Positions 1-10,837 of a stretch of DNA of 64,000 nt are shown here, piece by piece. The notes beneath the pieces were generated by a model. The model made no database searches, was not told where the DNA came from, and saw only the letters and a list, made by a program, of their open reading frames with translations. The position numbers and the translations under genes were made by a program. Within the stretch, counting starts at the first letter, position 1, and each line of letters begins with the position of its first letter. The DNA is from Pomphorhynchus laevis (lineage: Eukaryota > Acanthocephala > Palaeacanthocephala > Echinorhynchida > Pomphorhynchidae): the NCBI GenBank assembly GCA_012934845.2, contig WNNJ02002942.1, positions 186,001-250,000 on the forward strand, written 5' to 3'.

Positions 1-899
1 ACACCCCATACAAACTCGGAAAGACCTATTCGATAGAAATTGCCTGACCCACTCACAAATATATGAATGGAGTCTATAGTGATACAGTAAAGACACTATG
101 CCGTCGTGTGGTACCCTATCAAAAGCTTTCGAAAAATCAAGGAATACTGTATGAACCTGAAACCCAGCCCCCAGAGCATCATCCCATTTTTCACGCGCAG
201 TTAGTAGGTTAGTAAGACATGAACGTCCGATCCTGAAACCATGTTGAGATTCAACCAATATGTGATTACGATCCAAATGATCCCTGATTCTACTAGCAAT
301 GATTCTTTCTAAAAGTTTGCAGAATATGCTCGTCTAGCTAATGGTCCGCGCAAAAGCTTGTGGGATGCTTTTTGGGAATAGGCACCACAATGGCACACGT
401 CTAACTGTCAGGAATCCAAGATGTGTCATGGCTGTATCTAAAGAACATAGTTAAATCATTGCTCAGTACGTTCGCCAGGGATTTAACGAGGAAGGGGGGG
501 GGCAATATTGTCTGATCCCGGAGATGTAAACGGATCGAGTTTCATAACCTCGTTCAATACCTCATCTATTCTGAGTGGACAAACACAACACCGATGAGCA
601 ACCGGAACATATTTCCAAGTAAAGTCATGCAGTTTGTTAGAGGTCAAAGCCTGCACTAAGACGCCATCAGCTAAATGTTGGCGATTAGAGACGGATCGGT
701 CAAAGTTTTAGTTGGCGTTTGGATTGAGCTAATTGTGGCGACAAGAGTTCTGTTGTTTCTTACATAAGACCAAAACCTCCTAGGATTCAAAGATGCATCC
801 CTGGCGATACTATCTTCGTACGAATAGCGTTTTTGAAATTTTAGCCGATTACATAAGTTCCGAGAGTCGATGTAGGCACGTTTGGAAGCAGGAGCACGC

Positions 900-1859
900 C
901 TAAATTCGCGCCACAATTTGTTGCGGGTTTGATAGCATCAAGAAACTCTCTGTCGAACCAAGGAGGATGCTATGCTTGGACTTGCAGGCACGTAGCGGAG
1001 CAAAGATATCAGAAATTCGCTTCAATTCATCATTAAGCAAATTAAAGACTTCTGGAACCTCCAAACTGAAGTAAATACGAAGACTATCACAGATACCATT
1101 TGGGAAGCTTGCAGCTAGTTGACTAGCATCAACACCTACCCAACAACGTTTTTTAAAATTAGAGTTTTGTGAGGCCCTGTTGAACAGCGACAGTCGCATA
1201 GAGAGTACACAGTGATCGCTATTGCCAATTGGTGCGTCATAACGAACACCTGAAACGTCACCCAAACACTTAGTAAAGACCAAATCGAGTATAGAAGGCG
1301 TCCCTGTCACACAAGTAGGTTCTTTAATATGTTGAACTAGTAGCATCTCAAGTAACAGAAAGTCACTCAGTACTTTTTCTGATTCCGTGAATTGGTCGTG
1401 AATGACTATTTTCCAGTCTATTTGGTGGATATTGAAGTCACCCAGGAGCAAAATCAGAGGATACGAAAATAAACTCAGCAAATGTGGTTTAAGAGAGTCA
1501 AATCTTAATTTATAGGACGGAGAACGGTAAATGACACGGAATCGGGATCGTTGGCCATTTCCCAATGTAAAAGCAAGACCTTCAAAGGAAGAACCGATAT
1601 TGTCGCGAAAATCATAGATATTTGATACCAGCAGACTATTTCGCACATAGGCGGCTACCCCATCTCCACGTTTACCACTCGAGCGATCCGAACGTATTAG
1701 AAAATAGTTAGGGATGGCAACACAATCATCCGAAATGTTAGAATGTAGCCATGTTTCGGTTATACAAAATACATCAAAACGTTTCGAAGCAACTATGAAT
1801 TTAATTTCAGAGAACTGAACTAAGAGACTACGACGAGTCCAATATATGGGAATGAACAA
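900..1859 (-). pseudogene. LINE ORF2 apurinic-type endonuclease domain
   Basis: A stretch of 319 open codons holds the exonuclease-endonuclease-phosphatase fold of APE-type LINEs, which nicks target DNA for target-primed reverse transcription. Visible blocks in order are ITETWLHSN, RSDRSSGKRGDGVAAYVRN, YRSPS, LLLGDFNIHQIDW and NSDHCVLSM, covering the Glu, Asp/Asn and His active-site motifs. There is no ATG at the upstream edge, and the RT continues in other frames, so this is an intact-looking domain inside a broken ORF2. It sits between the RT remnant on the left and the ORF1 remnant on the right, as expected for the minus orientation. Confidence 0.85.
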
Positions 1860-2154
1860 TAGAATTCAAAACAGGAAGTTGTTTGAAGGAGTAATCCATC
1901 ACATTAGTCTCATGCAATGCATCCCTAACAAAGCATTGAGTTGAATTGTTATTCAAGGGTATGATTGAACGATCGTCCAGTTCTAACTACGACTGCTGCG
2001 TGAGAAAATGATGTGGCCAAAACATCATCAATCCCTGACGACGAGCTGATTGACTATATGAACACTTCTGAACTCCTTTCTTATTCGTCAGTACTTTGAT
2101 CTTCCCCATCGTTGTGATTGTTTAAATATTCGTTCCACTCCGAAGCATTTATTG

Positions 2155-2390
2155 ATACTTGCTCGTCACAACGGTCATTGAACAACAAGGAGAGCAATTC
2201 GGAGGCACAGAACCCACAAACAAAATTCCTAGACAGTAAATATTACGTCAGACAAGACGCAACGTTGACAGTTGTCCATATGTCGCATCCAGATCTGCTG
2301 CAAGAGACCTCGCGTTGCTCATACCCAGAGGAAGGGTTTGCTAATTTTGGTACAGTCTGATTGCGAGTACCGTTAATCTGCTGACTTGGT
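2155..2390 (-). pseudogene. ORF1 C4-finger remnant
   Basis: The minus strand reads CSRSGCDIWTTV and, after a frame change, FVCGFCASELLSLL. This is the CX4C ... CX2C finger with an invariant W-T after the second Cys that begins ORF1 in every APE-type LINE here. Nothing supports the opposite-strand frame. ORF1 probably starts close to 2360-2390. Confidence 0.65.
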
Positions 2391-2570
2391 AAGCATTTTT
2401 TCGTTTCTGTCTTCTTTGTCCTTGCTATCGATTGTTGTGTCGGCTCGTTTTGCTCGTTGTAATCGAATAATTGTGTGTTTAAGCGTGTGTGTTCGTTGGT
2501 CTTTCTCTTCGTTGTTTGCGTATGTATATTATTTTGTAAGAATTTATAATAACCAAGACAATTTTAATGT

Positions 2571-2828
2571 ATAATAACCAAGACAATTTTAACGATATCT
2601 ATACACCGCATTTGAAAAACTGGATTAATTATATCAATTTGAAAAGATTCCAGTTGGTATAACAAACGGGGTGTCCTTCTCTTAGCGCTATATGAAAAAC
2701 TTCATTGAAGCGAAGAAGCTTAAAGGTGTCTACTCGTACATCGATAACATCATATATGTATGAAATTCAAATATTAATATGATTTATTATTACATGACAA
2801 CATTGCGAGCAAACCTTGCGAGTTAAAT
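2571..2828. other. Spacer between two divergent LINE 5' ends
   Basis: No gene is seen. A 31-bp tandem duplication (AATAACCAAGACAATTTTAA) spans the left edge at about 2545-2592. Both flanking elements begin with the same leader, GTCTTGGTTATTATAAA, pointing outward at 2559-2537 (minus) and 2830-2853 (plus). Confidence 0.6.
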
Positions 2829-2874
2829 AGTCTTGGTTATTATAAACTCTTACGTTTTAGAGATTAATATATAC

Positions 2875-3064
2875 AATCAATCCAGTTCCAGATCAATCCA
2901 GTTTTAGATCAATCCAGTTCCAGATCAACCCAGTTCCAGATCAATCCAGTTCCAAACCAATCCAGTTCCAGATCAATCCAGTCCCATATTAATCAAGTTC
3001 CAGATCAATCCAGTCCCATATTAATCAAGTTCCAGATCAATCCAGTCCCATATCAATCCAGCAA
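2875..3064 (+). repeat. 16-bp minisatellite in the A1 5' region
   Basis: About a dozen head-to-tail copies of ATCAATCCAGTTCCAG lie between the leader and ORF1. Two units are enlarged to 32 bp by an added CCCATATTAATCAAGT stretch. The unit shares CAGTTCCAGAT with the 20-bp minisatellite of A7 but is otherwise private to this copy. Confidence 0.9.
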
Positions 3065-3093
3065 ATTTAACAGTTTTAGCACACAAGACGTTG

Positions 3094-4200
3094 ATGGGAG
3101 GACGTAAGGAGACAGCTACGACCGACACCAACTGTGCTCAACCACAAGTACAGTGCTCGTCACACGACCGCAGTGTATGGACTACAATCGCATGCGACAA
3201 CAGTAAGTTTGAAGAAGACTTCATATGCGGCTTTTGTGCCAACAAACTCATACACGACCTGTCCCATAAGAACATATCAATCTCAACGTGTTCACTAAAA
3301 CCACCCCAGTAGATTCTGATATCCTTTATCAACACACTGATCCTGTAACCACATGCACTTCAAATCCAATGTCTTCACTTCCCGACACCCCGTATCTTCC
3401 CTTCTGTCTCGTTTCTCAATAACCTACATCCCTCAATCAAAATCACCACCACCAACCTCCACAATCCTTCCACTCATAACCTTTCCTCACATCGCTCACC
3501 ACCCTCTATATTATCCAAATCCTCTTTGTCTTCCGCTGTTAAACCTACTCCCTTGATATCCTCAACTCCCAGCTCTCCTATCGTGATCTCACCAACTCAC
3601 GTTACTCGTCCTCCTTTACGGAAACGCTTTCCTTCTCGCGATCGTTGCGTCATCGTCACTAATATCACTACTTCCACCTCTTTATCTCCACAAGCATGTT
3701 TCGACTACGATGTTTCCGCATTCCGATCCAACATATCGTCTCTTGTTCCTGCGACTAAACCATCCTTTTTCAACAGCATCTCTCCCGTCGCATTCACCCG
3801 CCAAAATAAATCTTCTCAATCTAATCCTTCCCAGCCCCCTCCCCTAAAAAATGTTTTCAAGCATTGCACTCACGCGTCTTCTGTCCTCTCCTAACGATTC
3901 AAACTCATGTCCTCTTCAGCCACTCGCATTTTCTTCGATCGCAACCCCTCTAAAATCGCTCAACTCTCATCTGCCCGCATCGAAAACTGCCGTCGAGATG
4001 AAAACGGCGAAACATCTCTCTCCATCAGAAACATCGACGGAAATTTTCAAGTTGTCCACACCCGCCCAAAAATTCGATAGCGCTCCATCTCTCCTATTGT
4101 CTTCTCCATTAGCCCCTATCACCACAACACACAGTTTCCGCCTCGGCCTCTTCAACACTAGATCACGCTTTTCGAGTCTATCACCGCTCTCTCAGACGTG
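3094..4200 (+). pseudogene. Family A ORF1 (C4 finger, Ser/Pro-rich linker, RRM-like part)
   Basis: The likely start is the ATG at 3094, giving MGGRKETATTDT, the same N-terminus as A6. The finger reads QVQC-SSHDR-SVWTTI ... FICGFCANKL; the second Cys is Arg here but Cys in A6 and A7. A Ser/Pro/Thr-rich linker follows in other frames, then the conserved RPPLRKRFPSRDRCVIVTNI block, AFRSNISSLVPATKPSFFN and, near 4040-4080, NFQVVHTRPKIR, the family's ORF1 end. Such ORF1 proteins are nucleic-acid chaperones in related LINEs; that role is inferred. Broken by frame changes. Confidence 0.7.
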
Positions 4201-5937
4201 ATTTTCGCCCGATCACTCAGTCTTTCCGTGATTCTTATCTTGCTCTTGACTGGTCTCATCTCAACCTACTACGTACCAAATGCATCTCCTTCTGGCAGCA
4301 TAAAATCATCACTTCATATAACTCTAAGACTCTCTGGCATACTTTTATAACAATCCATGCTCGCTCCTCTTCGCCGTGCAACATCAATCCCCATTATTAT
4401 TCGTCATTTCTCCAGACTAAAGTATCCACGTTGCTCTCTCACACCCCGGTCTCCACCCTATCCCACTCTGCCCCGCCTAGCATCATACTTCCGGAACTCT
4501 TTGATCTTCTCACTGTCTCACTTTCCGAAGTATCATCTGTTCTCATGTTCTTGCCCAACAAAACCTCACCTGCCGATCCCCTGCCTACCCACATACTTAA
4601 ATCCATATGATCATCGATATCCACTTTTCTCATAACCTTGTTCAACTCGTCCATCCGCAGTCGTATCTCCCGTTCACACTAAAAATCCGCAATCGTTCGT
4701 CCCCTCGTTAAGAAACAATCGCTTGACCCCTCCCTTCCTTCTAGCTATCGCCCCATTTCACTACTCCCTACTCTTTTTAAGCTCTTATAACGCATCATCT
4801 TAATACAGATCAACGCTTATATCTCCTCATCCAATCTGTACCATCCTTTCTAATCCGCTTTCCGCTCGAATCACTCACCAGAAATCGCCTGCATAAGAGT
4901 TTACAACGACTTACTCATTTCTCGAGACAAGGCTATATATAGTGTTCTCATATCCCTCGACCTCTCCTCCGCCTTCGACATTGTCGAGGACTCCGCCCTA
5001 CATTCTCACCTTCGTTATGATGACGGCTTTTCTTCTTCCTCCGTAGCATGGTTTGCCTCATATCTATCCGACCGCACCTTTCGCGTCTGTTCTAATTCAT
5101 CATCCTCTCATCCCTATCTTTCGCAGGGTTCCACAAGGTTCAGTCCTAGGTCCCTGCATTTCTTTCTTCTGCTTGGCGATCTCTCTGTTTATCAAACCTT
5201 TCTCCATTAACGTCATGCAATACGCCGATGACATTCTAATATATGCTCATGCACCCGCACATCGCATACACGATATCGACATTTCTGACTCCAACTGTCT
5301 TCTATCTACAAACGTCTCTCCAATCTCCATCTCGTTCTAAACCCCGACAAGTCGAAAACAATGTGGATCCTCCCCAGTAAACCAAACATATCACTTCTCA
5401 CTGTATCTTTTGCCTCATCGATCATCTCCATAGTCCACAATCTCACTTTCTTAGGCTTCCATTTTGATGATCATCTTTCTCTTAAACCCTTCGTCCGTGA
5501 CAAGGTCCGCTCGTCTAACTTAATTCTCCGTGACAATCGCCGTATCCGCCCCCTTATCGACTTCCGTTCTTGTTTGTCTCTTCTTTCATCGCTTATTTTC
5601 TCTAAAATCGATTACTGCCTTAGCCTTTTCGCCAATTCTCCAAAATCCATCATCCTACCCCTAAAACAAATAATCAACTCCGCCGCTTTAGTGCTCTTTC
5701 GTCTCCGTCGCTTCGACCACACATCCACATATATTGCCTAACTCTCATGGCCCTACACTCGACATCCGCATCAAACTCCGCCTTTTTTTCGTAACTTTTC
5801 GTCTCATCGCTGTCGGCTCCCCATCGTTCATCAACCTTCCTTTCTTAGACGACACTCGCCCCACCTCGACACATCAACTCCATCTCGACGTCTGCCGCGC
5901 TCCCTTCTTCATCACATTCAAACATCTCCTCCGTTAA
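4201..5937 (+). pseudogene. Family A reverse transcriptase remnant (A1)
   Basis: RT fragments appear in several frames: a pre-RT block (DSYLALDWSHLNLLRT type), LPNKTSPADPLPT, RPLVKKQSLDPSLPS, SLDLSSAFDIV, VPQGSVLGP, YADDILIYAHAP, NLTFLGFHFDDHLSLKPFV and the C-terminal FRLRRFDHTSTYIA. Order and spacing match A7 and A9. Not functional. Confidence 0.8.
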
Positions 5938-6035
5938 CACTTTCTCGACACATGATTTACATTTTTGTTTTGTTGTGGTCATGTAAGCGTGCGCTGGCAC
6001 GCATTTGATACGTTAAAATAAATCGTTTTTTAAAC

Positions 6036-6239
6036 CTTAAACGAGTATCCAGTTAAATGTGCCCAAGTGTGTACACTTGCGTTTCGGCAAAAATAGTTTA
6101 AAATCAAGCTATTACATTGGAAGTGACTGTATTGTGAAAAGGGAACATGTTTTAGACCTTAGCGTCACAGTGCACTGATATCTTAAAACGTGGGAGAATA
6201 CAATGCGCGTGTACAGCGCAGTTAGGCATATGATGCATA
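6036..6239. other. Short spacer, no gene seen
   Basis: About 200 bp between the A1 3' tail and the 3' end of LINE C. No coding signal, repeat or RNA feature was recognised. Confidence 0.5.
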
Positions 6240-6319
6240 TTATTATTACTAGAATGTCAGCGAGCGTAGCTCAATAGACACCTTCACAATTTAAAATATA
6301 AAAAGGAAACTAGCAACAA

Positions 6320-6740
6320 AGTAATTTAAAATTAGTCAGTTTCTTCAAAGTAGATACAAATCCACGTCTGCTGATTTGCTTCACCACTTCCGCCGGTAAA
6401 CTGTTCCAAGCTGAAATGACACGCACGGCAAAATTAATGTTTCTTTTTTACACCAGTGTTTACGTTGTAACATAAGTTGATGACCACATAATCTTGAGTC
6501 ATTTCGCGTACGAAATAGACTTCTAACGGGATTCTCAGGATTGCTCATTGCCCGCCACACTACAAACAGGTCACTTAGTGTTCGAAGTGAAGATAATGAA
6601 GGCATATTAAGGCGACTTAACCGTTCCTTATAAGTAAGGTTATAAAAGCCCGCTACCCGTTTAGAAGAACGTCGCAATACCTGTTTAATACGAAACTCTT
6701 CCGATTTGTTAACTGGGTATGATGCTAGAGAACAATTAAA
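6320..6740 (-). pseudogene. LINE C ORF2 C-terminal region
   Basis: The minus strand continues the LINE C RT after the Penelope-like insertion: CSLASYPVNKSEEF, RIKQVLRRSSKRVAGFYN and LPSLSSLRTLSDL-type text. After a frame change it reads AWNSLPAEVVKQISRRGF and ends LKKLTNFK. The WNSLP block is the hallmark LINE C-terminal box. Downstream is a short 3' tail. Confidence 0.8.
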
Positions 6741-6980
6741 TCAGCTAACTGAGTCTACGTATTTAATATAATTATAAAATAAACAAAACATAATAATGCT
6801 AAATCAAAATTTAATAATTAAATAATAAAATTAATAATTGTTTTTAGATTTTCTATAATTTAAATCAAGTTAAAAAAATAAAAATAAAAAATAAAATTTA
6901 AAATAAACGTCATTTTTATGAATTGACTAATAAATAACAGACGTTGTATCAGAATAAGAATTAGAGGTCATCAGGAGGAA

Positions 6981-7037
6981 CTGCTATGCTATCAGGTTTC
7001 GGCCCCTAACTCCTCTACCCAACATAGCAGCGGGGCC
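6981..7037 (-). other. Pseudoknot-like pairing in the PLE 3' tail
   Basis: Two interlocked inverted repeats lie just downstream of the PLE stop codon: CTGCTATG at 6981-6988 with CATAGCAG at 7023-7030, and GGCCCC at 7001-7006 with GGGGCC at 7032-7037. In the PLE sense strand the loop lengths are 1, 16 and 12 nt, which can form an H-type pseudoknot. The block is GC-rich inside an AT-rich tail. Function unknown. Confidence 0.5.
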
Positions 7038-7104
7038 AAATACATGCTAATGATGTATTTCCTCTGAAATAACTATCTAGTATCTTATTCTAATACAAAG
7101 TATA

Positions 7105-8440
7105 TTATTTATTATCCATCCATAAAAATTTGCCACTTAAGAGTTTAAATTTATTCTTTATATTATTGTGTTGATTTATATATTTTACTATTTTCTGCTT
7201 GATGTTATTTTTATAGTAACCTAGTTTAAAATATGTATCTATTAAATTATTTAAATGATTTTGAAGAAAGCCAATATCATTACATATTGTTGCAATTCTT
7301 AAAATTTCATTATTTAATGTATTATATTTTATATTATATGGTATGCATGAATGCTCATGCAAAAATATGTTTCTTGTAAATTTAAATATGTCATCTTTAC
7401 GATATAAATTAATAGTAGTTTTAGTTAATGTTAATTTAATGTTCATATCTAGATATACCTTCTTTGTCATTAATATTGGTTTTCTTAAGAATAAGGCTTT
7501 CAGGATAAATGTGCTCACTAATTGAATAAAAATTATTAGAATTAAATACACATATATCATCAATGTATCGAAACATATATTTCATATATTTATATTGTTT
7601 AGATTTAGTTTTTACACAGTTATGAACAAATTCATATTCTATAAAGCTTAAAAACAAGTCAGCTATAATTGGGCTACTATTACCACCCATTGGAACACCT
7701 TTTACTTGTCTAAATATAGATGTCCCTACTTTTAAATAATTTTGATTTATCAAAATATTTAAGGATTCTATTAATTCAATTTTATCCATATATTTATATT
7801 TATTTGATGGTTTAATTTTTGTTAGATAGGCGTTATAATTATTATAACATATATATGTATATCTTTTTCCGAATATAAGATTAATTAATTTTACTAACGC
7901 TTCTTTAATATCTACTAAATCTAGATTTGTATAAAGCGTACTAAAATCGTATGTATTTATATTTTGAAAATTTATTCCTTTTGTCTGTTCTAAAAATTCT
8001 TTTGTAGAATTAATACTGAAATAGTGTTTTATACCAGTATTAATTTCGATTACCTTGCAATATTTTTTAAAATGTGCTTTAATTACTTTAAGTATTTTAT
8101 TCATATAGACAGAAAGTGGTTTTAATGTACATTTAAACGCACTACATATGAACCTAGGTTTTATTGGATTTTTATGTAATTTTGGATTCCAATATAATAT
8201 AGGTATAGTTTTATTATCTAATTCAACCTTTATACCCTTTTTATCCATTATAGAACAGTGACTTGTAATAATTGTTTCTAAACTCAACTCACTACGTTCA
8301 TATGTTGGATTTACATTTAAATCATTAGAATTAACCTCTTTCATTAGTATATCATAATAAAGCTTTTTGCATATGAAGACAAAGTTATTACTAGCTTTAT
8401 CAATAGTTGTTATTATATAGTTATCCTTTAATTTAGTTAA
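7105..8440 (-). pseudogene. Penelope-like reverse transcriptase
   Basis: About 430 codons in two frames joined near 7440. Order: IITTIDKASNNFVF (N-terminal), ILYWNPKLHKNPIKPRFI, KPLSVYMNKILK, TYDFSTLYTNL (motif A), FRQVKGVPMGGNSSPIIADL (motif B-like), MFRYIDDICVFN (catalytic DD, motif C), then a C-terminal region ending NKFKLLSGKFLW and a stop. This layout matches the family with PKxHK, DFSTLYT and GIPMG blocks that is common in cnidarian and other invertebrate genomes. It lacks the GIY-YIG domain of canonical Penelope. One frame change apart, the domain is complete, so this copy is young compared with its LINE host. Confidence 0.8.
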
Positions 8441-8445
8441 GAACA

Positions 8446-9596
8446 CTTGAACAGAGAGTAGTGAATAAAAGTTTAAATGACTCAATTTCTAATTTACTAA
8501 AACATCTGGAAATCATACTGGAAATTCGAGTTGCTCTAGCACATATTTGCTCCGTATTTTTCCTAGTGCCTAGATCATCCGAAACGCCGCCGCCCAAGTC
8601 TCTATATTGACGAACCATAGGAATTGGTTGTAAGTTAATTGAGTAGCTGGTTGTGGAAAACTTATTCCCTATGTGCGAGCATGCACATTTTGTCACATTA
8701 ATACTTAAACAGTTCTCAGCTGACCAATACGTCAATATATCGAGATCAGACTGTAACAATTGTCGGTCAAGGTCATTAACAACACAGCGATAGACCTCAA
8801 GATCATCGGCGTACAACAACGTTTTTGACGGCAGTAATGATGGGAGTTCGTTAATATATATTAAATAAAATTGGTCCTAAAATCGATCCTTGTGGTACAC
8901 CACTAAATATAGAAGTCCAATCTGACAAATTTCACTTACTCTGACTGCTGCAGTTCTATCTAATAAATACGCACGAATCCAATTAACAATTGCAGAATCA
9001 AAGTAAAGTCCTATAAGTTTGCCAATAAGTATATTATGATTGATTGTATCGAAAGCAATCGATAAGTCCACGAATACCACGTCGGTGTCGACACCGGCAT
9101 CAAAAGCACTAGACCAATAATCTCTAGCAATTAGAAAATTTGAACATGTTGATCTTCTCGAACGGAATCCATGTTGGCCAGGATGTAAAAGGTTATTTAT
9201 CGAAATATGGCGGTTGATGTGAAACAAAATCAAACGCTCTAGTACCTTACAGCAAATACATGTCAGACTAACTGGTCTAAAATTGCTGGCGCATGACCTA
9301 TCACCTTTTTTATATACAGGGCAAACTATCGATTTTAGCCAGTCGAGGGGAATCTTTGATTTGCATAAGGAAATATGAATATTCGATGTAGTGGACCGCA
9401 AATGCGGGAAGCTACTTCTCTAAGTAGGATTGATGGCAATCCGTCAGGACCAGCAGAATGACACCGTTTTAATCGTCGAAGTTGCTCATATACATGAGCG
9501 ATAGAAATATATGACGTCAAGTTAGATGATTTGTTATTATGATGAAAGGTGCCGTGTACAGTAACTGATTCATCTATTCTCGGAAAGAATCTGCAT
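8446..9596 (-). pseudogene. LINE C reverse transcriptase core
   Basis: Blocks in order on the minus strand: LKRCHSAGPDGLPS, IPLDWLKSIVCPVYKKGD, ASNFRPVSLTCICCKVLERL, LHPGQHGFRSRRSTCSNF, DVVFVDLSIAFDTINHN (motif A), a GVPQGSILGPILF block near 8860-8895, and LLYADDLEVYRC (motif C) near 8790-8819. Then comes FSTTSYSINLQPIP and the thumb SKLEIESFKLLFTTL. A few frame changes separate them. All catalytic Asp positions are still present. The RT is interrupted downstream by the PLE. Confidence 0.85.
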
Positions 9597-10690
9597 CCCG
9601 TACATTTCGCGTCTATTCTAACTCTTCTCTCTCACATCCTTCATCCATCCCGACCAATGTTCCACAAGGCTCCGTATTAGGCCCTATGCTTTTCTCTCTT
9701 CTTCTCGGTGACTTGTCTTCGATTTCTCATAAATTTAACTTCCATGTTATGCAATATGCTGATGACATTCTCATCTATGCTCACGCACCTGCTTATCGTA
9801 TTCATGATCTTAGTGTTTCTGTTTCCAGCTGTCTTGTCTCAATTTCCAATCATCTTTCTTCCCTTCGCCTTTCTCTGAATCCTGATAAATCTAAAATTAT
9901 GTGGATCCTACCTCGAAGCTTCGGCGTAGAACCTCCTTCCGTATCACTAAATTCTACAATTCTTCCTATCGTTGATAATCTCGTTTTCCTAGGCTTTCAT
10001 TTCGACAACCGACTTTCACTTAAACATTTCGTTAGTGATTAAGTACGCTCATCTACCTTGATACTTGGCAATCTCCGTCAAGTTCGTAGATTGATCGATT
10101 TCCCTTCTCGTATGACTTTCATATATTCTCTTCTTTTCTCAAGACTTGATTACTGTCTTAGTCTATTTTCCAACTCACCTAAATCCACTCTTCTTCCTTT
10201 ACAACGCATCATCAACGCTGCCGTCCGAGTTCTCCTCCGTCTTCGTCGTTTTGATCATACATCCCACTATCTTGTTTCTCTTGATTGGCCTACCATTTAT
10301 TGTCGTGTTCAAATTCGTCTTCTTATCATTGCTTTTTGCCTTATAACTTCTCATACCCCTTCATTTCTCAACCTTCCTTTTCTCGACAATTCTCGTACTG
10401 TGTATTGTGCTCTGCGTTCCCGTAATTCTCTTCTTTTACATGTCCCAATCTACTCTACCTCTTTTGGCTTCCGCTCCTTCGTTGTGGCTGCTCCTCTCTT
10501 GTGGAATCAACTGCCTATTCATATCCGCCAATCAACATCTATGCCGTGCTTCAAACGCCAAATCCAATTCCATTTCAACAATTAACTAATTATCTGTGAC
10601 TTTTGATGTTCTTTTTTGTTTGTTAGTGGTCATGTATGCGTGCATTTTGCACGCATTTGCCACGTTAAATAAATTATTGTATTATTATCA
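9597..10690 (+). mobile_element. Family A LINE copy A2, 5' truncated, inside LINE C
   Basis: Begins within the RT (FRVYSNSSLSHPSS region) and runs to the family 3' tail with a GCGTGC-ATTTT-GCACGC hairpin and TATTATTAT end. Coding is in good shape: VPQGSVLGPMLFSLLLGDL with MQYADDILIYAHAP, LGFHFDNRLSLK, then after one stop the C-terminal LRRFDHTSHYLVSLDWPTIY and IRQSTSMPCFKRQ. It is closer to A7 than to A1, A9 or A10, so it belongs to the A7 subfamily. The flanking LINE C sequence is colinear across it, which shows a simple insertion. Confidence 0.9.
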
Positions 10691-10837
10691 TCCCGATCGA
10701 TTTTTGGATGCACAATATATGGAAAATAAACTTGGCTCATACTTGATATTATTAACGAGTGATTTCTCAAAATAGAGTTTCTTTGATCTTTTAAGTGCCG
10801 TAAATCTGTTTCTTGCGTTTCGATATAATTGATATTC

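Larger units (their letters stand above)
1..2570 (-). mobile_element. CR1-like APE-type LINE, cut by the window edge
   Basis: The element reads right to left: AT-rich 5' leader, remnant of a C4-finger ORF1, endonuclease, then the first half of the reverse transcriptase, which runs off the left edge. In the first 300 bases the minus strand encodes HGFRIGRS and, around 120-160, FLDFSKAF, the usual RT motif 0/A blocks. At 671-916 it encodes a linker with NLCNRLKFQKR and FWSYVRNN, closely matching LINE B (RNLCNKLKIHKR, FWSYVKGS), so the two belong to related lineages. Coding is spread over several frames, so the copy is decayed. The clade call (CR1/Jockey side) rests on motif recognition only. 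Confidence 0.85.
2829..6035 (+). mobile_element. Family A LINE copy A1, internally deleted
   Basis: An L2/CR1-like APE-type LINE. The order is leader, 16-bp minisatellite, C4-finger ORF1, an internal deletion that removes almost all of the endonuclease near 4163, RT, and the family 3' tail ending TTAAAATAAATCGTTTTTT. The deletion joins the LFNTRS block just before the endonuclease to the post-endonuclease block CDS (SLRRDF/SVILI region in A9). RT landmarks are SLDLSSAFDIV near 4955-4990, VPQGSVLGP near 5125-5160 and MQYADDILIYAHAP near 5215-5255. Many frame changes show an old copy. Confidence 0.85.
6741..8445 (-). mobile_element. Penelope-like element (PLE), 5' truncated, inside LINE C
   Basis: Very AT-rich. 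On the minus strand it holds an RT with the PKLHKNPIKPRFI block, which is typical of Penelope-like and related RTs, followed by a 3' tail ending TACGTAGACTCAGTTAGCTGA (21 nt, shown in two parts: TACGTAGACTCAG then TTAGCTGA). The same terminus recurs with the second PLE copy at about 43696-43714, which fixes the 3' boundary near 6741. The 5' boundary lies where LINE C RT codons for SSVL meet PLE codons for FLTKLKDN, about 8445. No GIY-YIG endonuclease is seen after the RT. Confidence 0.8.

Noticed and set aside
2118-2360. Plus-strand frame of 80 codons
   Set aside because: The minus strand encodes the C4-finger ORF1 remnant here.
6901-7085. CCTGATGA and GAAA boxes in the PLE tail suggested a hammerhead ribozyme
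   Set aside because: The stretch between the boxes cannot form stem II, and the other PLE tails do not preserve the boxes in the required order.
7105-8440. Possible LTR or DIRS-type element because of an unusual RT
   Set aside because: No terminal repeats, protease, RNase H, integrase or recombinase; the motif set is Penelope-like.
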